Below, one piece after another: positions 1-10,257 of a stretch of DNA of 64,000 nt. Under the pieces are notes generated by a model. The model did no database searches. It saw nothing but the letters and a program-made list of their open reading frames with translations, and was not told where the DNA came from. How positions within the stretch are numbered: the stretch's first letter is position 1; each line of letters begins with the position of its first letter. The stretch comes from Massilia rubra (GTDB taxonomy: Bacteria > Pseudomonadota > Gammaproteobacteria > Burkholderiales > Burkholderiaceae_D), in NCBI RefSeq assembly GCF_011682065.1, contig NZ_VUYU01000014.1, positions 108,658-172,657 of the forward strand, in the 5' to 3' direction. A program made the position numbers and the translations under genes.

Positions 1-42
1 TTCTCAATTATAGCGGTTTGATTCCATTCAGGCAATGGTGCT

Positions 43-867
43 TTATGCTAAACGGCTGAACAAGATGGGCAAGGTCATTTCTGCGCCGGCTTCGATTTTG
101 AGCGACATCAACTCGTCGGCGCGGGTTTTACCAAGGTTGACGGCGGCAATCGGCTTGCCGGTCTCGAACGCCATGCGACAGAATCGAAAGCCCGAATAGA
201 CCACCAGCGAGGAACCGATGACCAGCAGGGCGTCGGCGTCCGTCATCCGTTCGAGCGCATCGCGCGTCACGTCGGCGGGCACGCCGTCGCCGAAAAATAC
301 CACGTCGGGTTTGAGCGTACCGCCGCAATGCACGCAGTGAGGCAGGTGGAATTCGGCCAGCGCATCGGGTTCGAGGTGGGCGTCGCCGTCCGGCGCGGGC
401 GTGGCCACGGCCCCGGCCAGCGCCGGATTGGCCTCGACCAGCTGCTCCTGCACAAAGCTGCGCGAAAAACCGGCGTGGCAGTCCAGGCACACCACCTTGT
501 GGATGTTGCCGTGTAGTTCAAGGACATCGGCGCTGCCGGCGCGCTGGTGCAGGCCGTCGACGTTCTGGGTCATCAAAGCGCCCAGCCGTCCGGCCGCTTG
601 CAAGCCCGCCAGCGCGACGTGGCCGGCGTTCGGCGCGGCGGCGGACAAGGCCGGATAGCCGACCATGCTGCGCGCCCAGTAGCGCTTGCGCACCGCCTCC
701 ATCTTGCGGAATTCCGGCCCCTGGACCGGCGTTTTACCGCGCCGCACGCCATCGCGGTCGCGGTAGTCGGGAATGCCCGAGGCGGTGCTCATGCCGGCGC
801 CGCTCAAGACCAGGATGCGCCGGTGGCGCTCCACAAATGCCACCAGCGCGTCGCCGTCAGCAGTCAT
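43..867 (-). CDS. Sir2-family NAD-dependent protein deacylase
   Basis: Sirtuin of 274 aa that uses NAD to remove acyl groups from lysines. Visible in order: the NAD-binding [15 protein letters not shown] (about residues 23-37), [12 protein letters not shown] (100-111), the catalytic His in LHGN (119), two zinc-binding Cys pairs (CLDC and CVHC), and the GSSLVVYSG segment. These are the complete core motifs of a class II-like (SIRT4-type) bacterial sirtuin. The start MTADGDALV was chosen because a longer frame adds an Arg/Pro-rich leader unlike the family. The gene overlaps the end of the upstream PPC-domain gene by 11 bp, so the two are probably co-transcribed. The native substrate cannot be read from sequence. 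Confidence 0.9.
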   Translation of the reverse strand: MTADGDALVAFVERHRRILVLSGAGMSTASGIPDYRDRDGVRRGKTPVQGPEFRKMEAVRKRYWARSMVGYPALSAAAPNAGHVALAGLQAAGRLGALMTQNVDGLHQRAGSADVLELHGNIHKVVCLDCHAGFSRSFVQEQLVEANPALAGAVATPAPDGDAHLEPDALAEFHLPHCVHCGGTLKPDVVFFGDGVPADVTRDALERMTDADALLVIGSSLVVYSGFRFCRMAFETGKPIAAVNLGKTRADELMSLKIEAGAEMTLPILFSRLA

Positions 868-1258
868 GCGAATGCACCACCAGTTCATCGAAGCCGGATG
901 CGGCGTCGGGCGCGCGCGCAAAGCGGTGGCCGGGCAGCAGGGCGATCAGGATTTCGGCCGTGGTGCGGATGGTGCAGCCGGCCAGCACGTGGCCGCCCAG
1001 CACGCGCCCGGCGGCATCGGCCAGCGCCATGTGCAGGTGCGGGCCGTCCGGCGAGAGCGAGCCGGCCAGGGTGAGGATTTCGATGTCGCCTTGCAGATCT
1101 GTCGCCTCAAGCGCCCCGGCCAGGCGCAGGCGCGCGCCGCGCAGGCTGCCGATGCCCTGCAAGACGAAGCCGGCCTGCGCGCCTTGTTCGGCCAGCACGC
1201 CGGCCAGGGCCGCGCGCAAGTCCTGCCCCGGCGTGAGTCTGAGAGGAAGTGTCTTCAT
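857..1258 (-). CDS. PPC (DUF296) domain protein
   Basis: Protein of 133 aa consisting of one PPC/DUF296 domain, the fold also found in plant AT-hook proteins. Support: the N-terminal LRLTPGQDLRAAL, the IGSLRGARLRLAG segment, the core EILTLAGSLSPDGPHLHMAL with its paired His residues, GGHVLAGCTIRTTAEI and the conserved C-terminal region. In bacteria these usually stand alone, form trimers and are suspected of metal or nucleic-acid binding, but no activity is settled. It overlaps the sirtuin gene and follows the EamA exporter by 10 bp, so the three may form one minus-strand unit. Confidence 0.85.
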   Translation of the reverse strand: MKTLPLRLTPGQDLRAALAGVLAEQGAQAGFVLQGIGSLRGARLRLAGALEATDLQGDIEILTLAGSLSPDGPHLHMALADAAGRVLGGHVLAGCTIRTTAEILIALLPGHRFARAPDAASGFDELVVHSHDC

Positions 1259-1268
1259 GAACCTGATT

Positions 1269-2174
1269 CTACCCGGCCTTGCGGCGCGACGAGAACACGA
1301 TCCCGCCCACGATCAGCGCAAACGCGACACCGTGGTACAGGTGCGGCAGTTCGCCCAGGAAGGCCGACGACATCATGGCCGCGAACAGCGGGGTCAGGTT
1401 GGTGAAGAAGGCGCCCACGCTCGGTCCGGCGCGCTGCACGCCCGCGCCCCAGCAGCGGAAGGCGATGATGGCCGGGCCGATGGCGACATACATCAGGGCC
1501 GCGCAAACGGTCCAGCTCCAGTGGATGGCTACTGCGCCGCCGGCCCATTCGACGCCGGCGAACAGGCCCGACCACATGACGCCGTAGATGACCTGGGCCA
1601 GCAGAAAGGCGGCCCAGTCGGCGCGCACGGCGGGCGGATCTTTTTGCTGCGTCAGCAGCCAGCTGTAGAAGGACCAGGCGATGGTCGCCAGGATCATGTA
1701 CAGGTCGCCGGCGACGAGGCGCATGGCGGCCAGCTGGTTCCAGTCGCCCCGGCACAGCACCACCAGCACGCCGACGATCGACATGGCCGCGCCGATGACT
1801 TGCTGGCGCCCGACCTTGACGCCGAAGAACAGTGCGCCGATGGCCAGCATCCAGACCGGCATGCCGGCGGCGACCAGGGTGACATTGATCGGGGTGGAGC
1901 TTTGCAGGGCCAGGTACTGGAGCGAGTTATACAGGCCGATGCCGAGCAGGCCGAGGAGGGCGAAGCGGCGCCAGTTGCCGCGCAGGGCATCGCTGGCGAA
2001 CAGGCGACGGCCCAGCGGCAGCAGGATCAGCATGGCGATCGACCAGCGCAGCAGGTTGAGCGTCATCGGCGGCACCGCCTCGCGCACCAGGCGCCCGACG
2101 ATGGCGTTGCCTGCCCACAGAAGCGGGGGCAGGGTCAGCAAACCGATGGTGGAGGGGGACAGTTTTTGGTTCAT
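1269..2174 (-). CDS. DMT-superfamily (EamA) transporter
   Basis: Integral membrane protein of 301 aa with about ten hydrophobic segments arranged as two EamA repeats. The first repeat begins IGLLTLPPLLWAGNAIVGR and the second begins near residue 150 with GDLYMILATIAWSFYSWL. Such proteins export metabolites or amino-acid-like compounds; the substrate is unknown. The length is normal for the family. It starts just downstream of nadB, from which it is separated by an inverted-repeat element that covers almost the whole 94 bp gap. Confidence 0.88.
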   Translation of the reverse strand: MNQKLSPSTIGLLTLPPLLWAGNAIVGRLVREAVPPMTLNLLRWSIAMLILLPLGRRLFASDALRGNWRRFALLGLLGIGLYNSLQYLALQSSTPINVTLVAAGMPVWMLAIGALFFGVKVGRQQVIGAAMSIVGVLVVLCRGDWNQLAAMRLVAGDLYMILATIAWSFYSWLLTQQKDPPAVRADWAAFLLAQVIYGVMWSGLFAGVEWAGGAVAIHWSWTVCAALMYVAIGPAIIAFRCWGAGVQRAGPSVGAFFTNLTPLFAAMMSSAFLGELPHLYHGVAFALIVGGIVFSSRRKAG

Positions 2175-2183
2175 GAGCTACCG

Positions 2184-2266
2184 TCGTTCCCGCGCAGGCG
2201 GGAACCCAAGTTCGACGAGCCATCGAAAACTCACCGTAACTTGGATTCCCGCCTGCGCGGGAACGA
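2184..2266. repeat. REP-like inverted repeat after nadB
   Basis: Two nearly identical arms of about 29 bp (2184-2212 and 2238-2266) face each other around a 25 bp loop. Each arm contains CCCGCGCAGGCGGGAA or its complement, itself a hairpin. The nadB stop codon lies immediately next to the outer edge. The structure is that of an extragenic palindromic element, and similar GC-rich elements are dispersed in many betaproteobacteria. It may protect or end the nadB transcript. Confidence 0.75.
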
Positions 2267-2268
2267 CG

Positions 2269-3885
2269 TTAACGGCGTGGAGGGGTGAGCACGCTCGGCA
2301 AGGCCTTCGGCAAGGTGTTCGGATAATCGCGGCTGAAATGCAGGCCACGACTCTCGCGCCTTGTCAGCGCGCTGTTGACGATCAGCGAGGCCACATCGAC
2401 CAGGTTGCGCAGTTCCAGCAAATCGTGCGTGATGCGGAAGTTGCGGTAGTACTCGTCGATTTCTTCCTTGAGCAGCGCAATGCGGTGCTGGGCGCGTTCC
2501 AGGCGTTTGGTGGTGCGCACGATGCCGACGTAATTCCACATGAAGCGGCGCAGTTCGTCCCAGTTATGGGCGATCACGACTTCCTCGTCGGCGTTGGTGA
2601 CGCGGCTTTCATCCCAGGCCGGCAGGTCGCGCGTTTCGCCTTTTGGCATGGCGGCGATTTCGTGCGCGCAGGCGCGGCCGACCACCAGGCATTCGAGCAG
2701 CGAATTGCTGGCCAGGCGGTTGGCGCCGTGCAGCCCGGTGCAGGCGGTTTCGCCGACCGCGTACAGGCCCGGTACGTCGGTGCGCCCGGCCAGGTCGGTG
2801 ACGATGCCGCCGCAGGTGAAGTGAACCGCGGGCACCACCGGAATCGGTTCCTTGGTGATGTCGATGCCCAGCTCCAGGCAGCGCGCGTAAATGGTCGGGA
2901 AGTGCTCCTTGAGGAATTCCGGCGACTGGTGGCTGATATCGAGATTGACGTAATCGAGGCCGCGCTTTTTCATCTCGAAGTCGATGGCGCGCGCCACTAC
3001 GTCGCGCGGGGCCAGTTCGCCACGCTCGTCATACATCGGCATGAAGCGCGTGCCGGCGGCGGCGCCCGCTTCCGGCGGCAGCTTGAGCAGGCCGCCTTCG
3101 CCGCGGATCGCTTCGGTGATCAGGAAGGACTTGGCGTACGGGTGATACAGGCAGGTCGGGTGGAACTGGATGAATTCCATGTTCGAGACGCGGCAGCCGG
3201 CGCGCCAGGCCATGGCGATGCCGTCGCCGGTCGCGGTGTCGGGGTTGGTCGTATACAAATACACCTTGCCGGCGCCGCCGGTGGCCAGCACCGTGTGCTC
3301 GGCTTCGAAGGTCAGCACCTGGCCGGTTTTTTCATCCTGCACGTACAGGCCGTAGCAATGCGGCTGGCCGGCGCTGGCGGCGGCCGGCTTCGGCCCTAGT
3401 TTATCGGAGGTGATCACGTCGATCGCGCAGTGCTGCTCGAACAGGCTGATATTCGGATGCGCGCGCACCTTTTGCTCGAGCGTGACCTGGACCGCGTGGC
3501 CGGTGGCGTCGGCCGCGTGAATGATGCGGCGCTGGCTGTGGCCACCTTCGCGGGTCAGGTGAAAGCCCATTTCGGCGGTCGCGTCGCGCGTGAACGGCAC
3601 GCCCTGGTCGATCAGCCATTCGATCGCTTCGCGCCCGTGTTCGACGATGAAGCGGGTGGCCGCTTCGTCGCACAAGCCACCGCCGGCCACCAGGGTGTCG
3701 TCGATGTGCTGGGCGTGGCTGTCGCCCGAGTCGAGCACCGCGGCGATGCCGCCCTGGGCCCAGTTGCTGGCTCCGTCGAGCAGCGCCCGCTTGGAGATGA
3801 TGGCCACGGTGCGCGTTTGCGCAAGATGCAGGGCAACCGACAGACCGGCCAGTCCGCTGCCGACAATAGCGACGTCAAATTTCAT
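2269..3885 (-). CDS. nadB: L-aspartate oxidase
   Basis: Flavoprotein of 538 aa that oxidises L-aspartate to iminoaspartate, the first step of quinolinate and NAD synthesis; it acts in the cytoplasm with NadA. The N-terminus begins directly with the FAD Rossmann motif [14 protein letters not shown] (residues 9-22), followed by [11 protein letters not shown], the substrate loop with GGHSQRRI, the GEGG and FHPTC regions, and the flavin-binding [18 protein letters not shown] near residue 380. The C-terminal helical domain is complete. It is transcribed away from the EPS cluster. nadA and nadC are not in the window. Confidence 0.96.
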   Translation of the reverse strand: MKFDVAIVGSGLAGLSVALHLAQTRTVAIISKRALLDGASNWAQGGIAAVLDSGDSHAQHIDDTLVAGGGLCDEAATRFIVEHGREAIEWLIDQGVPFTRDATAEMGFHLTREGGHSQRRIIHAADATGHAVQVTLEQKVRAHPNISLFEQHCAIDVITSDKLGPKPAAASAGQPHCYGLYVQDEKTGQVLTFEAEHTVLATGGAGKVYLYTTNPDTATGDGIAMAWRAGCRVSNMEFIQFHPTCLYHPYAKSFLITEAIRGEGGLLKLPPEAGAAAGTRFMPMYDERGELAPRDVVARAIDFEMKKRGLDYVNLDISHQSPEFLKEHFPTIYARCLELGIDITKEPIPVVPAVHFTCGGIVTDLAGRTDVPGLYAVGETACTGLHGANRLASNSLLECLVVGRACAHEIAAMPKGETRDLPAWDESRVTNADEEVVIAHNWDELRRFMWNYVGIVRTTKRLERAQHRIALLKEEIDEYYRNFRITHDLLELRNLVDVASLIVNSALTRRESRGLHFSRDYPNTLPKALPSVLTPPRR

Positions 3886-4068
3886 GTTGAGCGAGTAATA
3901 GGTATCGAAGCATCACTATAGTCTATTTGGCTGGACCGTGTCTGGCCTTCAAGAAATGCCCGGAAATGCTTGTTTCTAGTCAATACCTCTTGCGTGTCTG
4001 TAAGCGATTATTTACCACGCCGTGTCGTCTGGCATGGAGGCAACAAGCATCGCTGGCATGGGGGAAGC

Positions 4069-5460
4069 GTGATCCGCATTTTCAGTCACTATGTATCCAA
4101 AATGGCGTTCGTGCTGTTGTTGCTCGAACTGTTGATGTTGCTCGCCTCAGCCAGCGTGGCCTCGGTGCTGTGGTTTTCGGACCAGCATGGCAATTTCAGG
4201 GCCGACAACCTGTACCTGTCCTCGCTGACGTTCGCGCTGGTGATCATTTTCAGCATGAGCGCGCTCGGGATGTACCAGCATAGTTCGCGCGAGGGCATCC
4301 GCACCACCTTGATCCGCATCATGCCCTCGTTTGCATTGGGCTTCGGGCTGCTGTCCGCCCTGATCGCGGTGCGCCCGGAGTTCTACTTCGGGCGCGGCAT
4401 CAGCAGTGTGATCTTCGCCATCGGCGCCACCGCCGTGGTGCTCACGCGCCTGGTGGTGTTCAAGTCGGCCGAATCGGCGCTGCTCGAAGCGCGCCTGATC
4501 TTTGTCGGCAGCGGCCCGCTGGCGCGCGAATGCATGGACCTGGCGCACAGCAAGATCGGCTTTCATCAGTTCAGCGTGGTCGGCTGCGTGCCGATCGCCG
4601 GCGAAGACAGTTGCGTGCCGGCCTCGCAGCTGCTGCCGGTGGGCGAGTCGCTGCTGTCGATGGCGCGCCGCTACGAAGCGCGCGAACTGGTGGTGACGGT
4701 GACTAACCGGCGCAGCAAGGAGTTCCCGGTGCGCGAGCTGCTGGCCTGCGCGCTCGGCGGCGTGCGCGTGACCGACGCGGCCACCTTTTTCGAGCGCGAA
4801 GCGTGCCAGATCCGGCTCGATTCGCTGCAGCCGAGCTACCTCATTTTCGGCGGCGGTTTCGACCAGAGCTTCTGGCGCGCCAGCGTCAAGCGCAGCTTCG
4901 ACCTGGTCGCCAGCGGCTTGATCACCATGGTCTCGCTGCCGCTGATGCTGGTGGCCGCCGCCGCCATCGTGTTCGAGGACGGCGGGCCGGTGTTCTACCA
5001 GCAGGAGCGGGTCGGCAAGGATGGCGCGATCTTCAATGTGCTCAAGTTCCGCAGCATGCGCAAGAACGCCGAGGCCCCTGGCGTGCCTACCTGGGCCGCC
5101 GCCAACGATCCGCGCGTCACCCGGGTCGGCCATTACCTGCGCATGTTGCGCATCGACGAGCTGCCGCAAATGCTCAACGTCTTCAAGGGCGAGATGAGTT
5201 TCGTCGGCCCGCGCCCGGAACGCGCGTTCTTCGTCGACCAGCTGGCGCGCGATATCCCTTACTACAACGTACGCCACAGCATCAAGCCGGGCGTGACCGG
5301 CCTGGCCCAGGTGCGCTATCAGTACGGCGCCTCGGTCGAAGACGCGATCCAGAAACTGCAATACGACCTCTATTACGTCAAGAACAATAGCCTGTTCCTC
5401 GATCTGCTGATCCTGATCGATACGGTGCAGGTGGTTTTGCTGGGCAAGGGAAGCCGCTGA
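4069..5460 (+). CDS. Undecaprenyl-phosphate sugar phosphotransferase, EpsH/exosortase-associated (TIGR03013-like)
   Basis: Priming glycosyltransferase of 463 aa that loads the first sugar phosphate onto undecaprenyl phosphate. It has four or five N-terminal membrane helices, a central CoA-binding-like domain (LIFVGSGPLARECM), a further helix near residue 285 and a C-terminal bacterial sugar transferase domain with QQERVGKDGAIFNVLKFRSM and DELPQMLNVFKGEMSFVGPR. The GTG start at 4069 (VIRIFSHYVSK) is preferred because homologues begin there and GGGGAA lies just upstream; a longer frame starts at 3970. This is the sugar transferase typical of PEP-CTERM/EpsH polysaccharide loci, and prsR follows 31 bp later. 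Confidence 0.9.
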   Translation: MIRIFSHYVSKMAFVLLLLELLMLLASASVASVLWFSDQHGNFRADNLYLSSLTFALVIIFSMSALGMYQHSSREGIRTTLIRIMPSFALGFGLLSALIAVRPEFYFGRGISSVIFAIGATAVVLTRLVVFKSAESALLEARLIFVGSGPLARECMDLAHSKIGFHQFSVVGCVPIAGEDSCVPASQLLPVGESLLSMARRYEARELVVTVTNRRSKEFPVRELLACALGGVRVTDAATFFEREACQIRLDSLQPSYLIFGGGFDQSFWRASVKRSFDLVASGLITMVSLPLMLVAAAAIVFEDGGPVFYQQERVGKDGAIFNVLKFRSMRKNAEAPGVPTWAAANDPRVTRVGHYLRMLRIDELPQMLNVFKGEMSFVGPRPERAFFVDQLARDIPYYNVRHSIKPGVTGLAQVRYQYGASVEDAIQKLQYDLYYVKNNSLFLDLLILIDTVQVVLLGKGSR

Positions 5461-5491
5461 AGGCGACCCATCTCTTACAAGGAGCTGCATC

Positions 5492-6847
<1,356 letters not shown>

Positions 6848-6862
6848 CGTTCCCCATCCGTA

Positions 6863-7546
6863 TCACCACGACGCGATCCAGTTCGCGCTGATCTCCGCCA
6901 CTTCGTCACGCCACGCACGGCTGGCGAAGGTGCGGCCGGCGCCGGCGATGGTGACGCACTTGCAGCGCAGCTCGTGGCGCGCGACCAGGGCCGGCAACTG
7001 CTGCGCGGCCGGGTCGGCGCCGCCGAGGATCACCAGCGCCGCGCCGTCGAAGCCAACCAGTCCCGCCAGCACGCGCTGCGCCAGCGCGCCCGGCCCGGCT
7101 TCGGCTTCGGCTTCGGCTTCGCCCGCGCGCGGCGCCAGCCGGGGATTGAGCAGCACCACGCCCGAGACGCGCTGGTCGGCCTGGGCGTAGCGCAGGGCGG
7201 CCATGGCGGCGTCGCCCAAGCCCCACAGCACCAGTTCGCGCATCTCGGGCACCTGGGCGAAGAAGGCGCGGGCGGCGGCATGCATGTCCTCGCCCACGGC
7301 GTCGAGGGAGCGCGCCTCGCCCTCGCTGTCGCCCATGCCGCGATGGTCGAAGCGCAGCACCGGGATGCCGCGCCCGGCCAGCACCCGCGCCAGCAAGGTG
7401 AAATGGCGGTGATGGCCGATCCGGTATTGCGGGCCGCTGGTGACGACCAGCACGCCGCGCGAGAGCGGGCGTTCGGGCAGGTCGAGGATGCCGATCAGGG
7501 AACTGCCCTGGCAGGTGAACTGCACGACGCGTTGTTCGGCAAACAT
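6863..7546 (-). CDS. Exosortase A system-associated hydrolase 1
   Basis: Alpha/beta-hydrolase-fold protein of 227 aa resembling the TIGR03100 family found with exosortase A. Features: an early strand with GVLVVTSGPQYRIGHHRHF, the FDHRGMGDSEG segment, and a nucleophile-elbow position reading LWGLGDAAMAAL, which carries Gly where a classical hydrolase has Ser. A Glu-Ala run (about residues 142-150) comes from four copies of a hexanucleotide. Its ATG overlaps the stop of the hydrolase 2 gene (TAATG), so the two are translationally coupled. It converges on prsR with 15 bp between stops. The substrate is unknown; a role in acyl modification of the polysaccharide has been suspected for the family. 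Confidence 0.85.
   Translation of the reverse strand: MFAEQRVVQFTCQGSSLIGILDLPERPLSRGVLVVTSGPQYRIGHHRHFTLLARVLAGRGIPVLRFDHRGMGDSEGEARSLDAVGEDMHAAARAFFAQVPEMRELVLWGLGDAAMAALRYAQADQRVSGVVLLNPRLAPRAGEAEAEAEAGPGALAQRVLAGLVGFDGAALVILGGADPAAQQLPALVARHELRCKCVTIAGAGRTFASRAWRDEVAEISANWIASW
7097..7120. repeat. Tandem hexanucleotide (GGCTTC)x4 inside hydrolase 1
   Basis: Four perfect copies of GGCTTC, encoding alternating Glu and Ala on the minus strand. The unit is a multiple of three, so copy changes would not shift the frame. Confidence 0.9.
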
Positions 7547-8403
7547 TAGTCATCCCCCGTAAAGACTGCACTGGTGGCGGCCAGCAGGGCCGGGCACTCG
7601 GCGATGTCGTTGGGGCCCCAGAACGGCAGCCCCTCGAGCGCGTGGAAGTGCAGGGTGGTCCCGCGCGCGCTCCAGCGCCGCGCGATGCGCTCGGCGCTTG
7701 CGGCCAGGCGCGCCGGCGCCGGCGAGCCGCTGGCGAACCAGTGCACCTGGCAGGGCGGCAGCGGCAGCGCGGCGGCGTCGCAGGCGTCGATGGCGCACGC
7801 CAGCGGCGCGACCAGTTCGTAGCCGCCCACTTCGAGCATGCCGCGCGTGCCCAGCTCGGCGCGCAGTTGGCCGGTGGTGCCCAGCAGGGACGGATCGGCC
7901 AGGTCGGCGCTGCGCATGCGCGCGGCCAGGTCCTGGCGCAAAAACTGGTTGATGCAGGTGCGCCCGTTGAGGAAAGGCTGCCACAGGATGACGCCGTCGA
8001 CCGCCATGGTGCAGGCCGCGTCCAGGGCCAGCAGGCCGCCCAGGCGCAAGCCCCACAGGTGCATCGGGCCGCCGCCGGCGCGCTCGCTCAGCCAGGCGCC
8101 CGCGATGGCCAGGTCGCGCTTCCAGATGTCCCAGCGCGCCAGGCTGAGGTCGCCGCAACTGTCGCCGCAGCCGAACAGGTCGATCTGCAGCACCGCGTAG
8201 CCGGCCGCCGCGAACCGGCGCGCTTGCAAGGTGGCCATGCGGCGCGCCTTGTTCAGTTCGTCCGCGAAGGGATGCACGTACAGGATCGCCCCGCGCGCGC
8301 GTACCTGGGGCGCGGGCGCGTGATACAGGCTCAAACGCGTGCCGGGATCGACATCGAAAAAAAACGGATACACGCGCGGTAGCGGCAACAGGGGCGCATT
8401 CAT
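7546..8403 (-). CDS. Exosortase A system-associated hydrolase 2
   Basis: Alpha/beta-hydrolase-fold protein of 285 aa resembling TIGR03101. It begins MNAPLLPLPRVYPFFFDVD, then carries AILYVHPFADELNKARRM, the strand AVLQIDLFGCGDSCGDL, and the elbow LWGLRLGGLLALDAA, where Arg stands at the usual Ser position. The start at 8403 is supported by CAGGAGA nine bases upstream; a longer frame from 8520 adds an Arg/Pro-rich leader. It is the first gene of the two-hydrolase unit and is divergent from the ligase gene, sharing a 257 bp control region with two perfect inverted repeats. Confidence 0.85.
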   Translation of the reverse strand: MNAPLLPLPRVYPFFFDVDPGTRLSLYHAPAPQVRARGAILYVHPFADELNKARRMATLQARRFAAAGYAVLQIDLFGCGDSCGDLSLARWDIWKRDLAIAGAWLSERAGGGPMHLWGLRLGGLLALDAACTMAVDGVILWQPFLNGRTCINQFLRQDLAARMRSADLADPSLLGTTGQLRAELGTRGMLEVGGYELVAPLACAIDACDAAALPLPPCQVHWFASGSPAPARLAASAERIARRWSARGTTLHFHALEGLPFWGPNDIAECPALLAATSAVFTGDD

Positions 8404-8543
8404 GGTGTTCGGATCTCCTGTACGGTCCCCGGCAGCCGGTCGGGACCCAGTATTTCGGGCGCGCTGCGGTTGAAATGGTCGGTTCCCTCGCCCCGGTCGT
8501 GTCCGCGGAACCGGTTTCATTAAACACCCCGCAAATTGCGCGC

Positions 8544-8641
8544 CTCTTGAGCGCGCACAAGCTCAAGAGTGCCATGCGCTTGTTTGACCCGCGTCAAGGA
8601 CAGCGTGGCCGTTTTTCTCAATCATTGATTCCATTGAGAAA
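8544..8641. promoter_or_regulatory. Divergent control region with two perfect inverted repeats
   Basis: Between the divergent hydrolase 2 and ligase genes lie two perfect 9 bp inverted repeats: CTCTTGAGC (8544-8552) with GCTCAAGAG (8561-8569), and TTTCTCAAT (8614-8622) with ATTGAGAAA (8633-8641). The second ends 19 bp before the ligase ATG. Neither is followed by a T-run, so operators are more likely than terminators. A TGGCAC hexamer occurs on the minus strand near 8570, but the spacing to the next GC is nine, one short of a sigma-54 promoter. Confidence 0.5.
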
Positions 8642-8660
8642 CAATTTATGAGGAAACTAT

Positions 8661-10232
8661 ATGGCCCAGCTTGTACACGAACTGATCACCGAGGCCGCGC
8701 GCCGCACGCCGCAGGCGCTGGCCTTGCGCTATCTCGACAACAGCCTTGGCTATGCCCAGCTGGCGCGCTGTATCGACGTGGCGGCGCAGGGCTTGCTGGG
8801 CCTGGGACTGGCGCGCGGCGAACGGGTCGCCGTGTTTCTCGACAAATGCGAGGAGACGGTGCTGGCCCTGTTCGGCGCGGCCGCCGCCGGGCTGGTGTTC
8901 GTGCCGGTCAATCCCTTGCTGAAACCGGCCCAGGTCGGCCATCTGCTGCGCGACTGCGGCGCCCGCGTACTGCTCACCTCGCCGGGACGGCTGGCGGCGC
9001 TCGACCTGGAACTGGGCCAGTGCCCGGCGCTGCGCTGCGTGCTGCAGACCGGGCGCGAGGATGGCATGCTGCCCGGGCTGGGCGTGCTCGGCTGGGATGG
9101 CTGGATGCGGCGCGCCGCCGCCGCGCCCGTGCTCCCCGCGCACCGGCGCATCGAGACCGACATCGCGGCGCTGCTGTACACCTCGGGCGAGAGCGGCGCG
9201 CCCAAGGGCGTGGTGATGTCGCACCGCAACCTTGTGGCGGGCGCGGCCAGTGCGGCCGCCGAGCTCGGGCACACGGCGCAAGACCGCATCCTGGCGCTTT
9301 TACCGCTCAGCCTGGCGTACGGCCTGAGCCAGCTGACCAGCGCGTTCGCGGCCGGCGCCGCCGTGGTGCTGATGAATCCGCTGTTGACGCGCGATATACC
9401 CGAGCTGGTGGCGTGCGAACGCATCACCGGCCTGGCCGCGCTGCCGCCCTTGTGGATCCAGCTGGCCGACTTGCACTGGAGCGCGCCGTGCAGCCTGCGT
9501 TACCTGACCAGTTCGGGCGGGGTGCTGCCGCGCGCGACCCTGGACGCGCTGCGCCGGGGCCTGCCGCAGGCGCGCCTGTACCAGATGTTCGGGATGACCG
9601 AGGCGTTCCGCTCGACTTGCCTGGGGCCGGAGCAGCTCGCGCTGCGCCCGGATTCGATCGGCAAGGCCATTCCGAACGCCGAAGTGCTGGTGCTGCGGCC
9701 CGACGGCCAGCCGTGCGCACCGGGCGAGCCGGGCGAGCTGGTGCACCGCGGCCCGCTGGTGGCGCTCGGCTACTGGAACGACGCGGCGCGCACGGCCGAG
9801 CGCTTCCGCCCGCTGCCGTCCCGCGACGGGCTGCCGCTGGCGGAGCTGGCGTTGTGGTCGGGCGACACGGTGCGCATCGATGAGGAGGGGTTCTTGTACT
9901 TTATCGGGCGCAGCGACGAAACCATCAAGACCGGCGGCTACCGGGTCAGCCCGAGCGAGATCGAGGAAGTCCTGTACGCGACCGGGATGGTGGAGGAAGC
10001 GGCGGCGCTGGGGCTGGATCATCCGGTACTGGGACAGTCGATCGCGCTGGCGGTCACGGCGCGCTCGGGATGCCTGCTGGACCCGGCGGCGGTGCTGGCC
10101 GCCTGCCGCGCAAAATTGCCTTTCTACATGATGCCGCTGCTGGCGCAAGTGCGCGCGGCGGCCTTGCCGCGCAGTCCCGACGGCGCCTTCGACCGGCGCC
10201 TGCTGGCCGCGCAGATGGCGGGCGCGGCCTGA
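8661..10232 (+). CDS. Acyl-CoA ligase (AMP-forming), exosortase A system-associated
   Basis: Adenylate-forming enzyme of 523 aa that activates a carboxylic acid as acyl-AMP and transfers it to a thiol (CoA or a carrier protein). Motifs: P-loop-like LLYTSGESGAPKGVV (about 174-188), YQMFGMTEAF (about 307), the hinge GRSDETIKTGGYRVSPSEIEE (about 417-437) and the C-terminal lysine region. It fits TIGR03098, the ligase found next to exosortase A genes. Its common partners, a PLP-dependent decarboxylase and an acyl carrier protein, are absent here. GAGGAAAC precedes the ATG. The reaction is secure; the acid is unknown. Confidence 0.9.
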   Translation: MAQLVHELITEAARRTPQALALRYLDNSLGYAQLARCIDVAAQGLLGLGLARGERVAVFLDKCEETVLALFGAAAAGLVFVPVNPLLKPAQVGHLLRDCGARVLLTSPGRLAALDLELGQCPALRCVLQTGREDGMLPGLGVLGWDGWMRRAAAAPVLPAHRRIETDIAALLYTSGESGAPKGVVMSHRNLVAGAASAAAELGHTAQDRILALLPLSLAYGLSQLTSAFAAGAAVVLMNPLLTRDIPELVACERITGLAALPPLWIQLADLHWSAPCSLRYLTSSGGVLPRATLDALRRGLPQARLYQMFGMTEAFRSTCLGPEQLALRPDSIGKAIPNAEVLVLRPDGQPCAPGEPGELVHRGPLVALGYWNDAARTAERFRPLPSRDGLPLAELALWSGDTVRIDEEGFLYFIGRSDETIKTGGYRVSPSEIEEVLYATGMVEEAAALGLDHPVLGQSIALAVTARSGCLLDPAAVLAACRAKLPFYMMPLLAQVRAAALPRSPDGAFDRRLLAAQMAGAA

Positions 10233-10257
10233 TTGGCGGGTAGCGCCGGCGCGCGCT

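Noticed and set aside
837..2288. Open frame of 483 codons on the plus strand
   Set aside because: It runs antisense to the PPC-domain and EamA genes, is His/Arg/Gln-rich as high-GC shadows are, and has no ribosome-binding site or domain.
1681..3399. Open frame of 572 codons on the plus strand
   Set aside because: Antisense shadow of nadB and the EamA gene with low-complexity composition.
4051..4071. TGGCAT...GC sigma-54-like match before the sugar transferase
   Set aside because: It overlaps the start codon, leaving no room for a transcript.
8560..8580. TGGCAC hexamer as a sigma-54 promoter for hydrolase 2
   Set aside because: The GG-to-GC spacing is nine, not ten, and the -12 element does not match.
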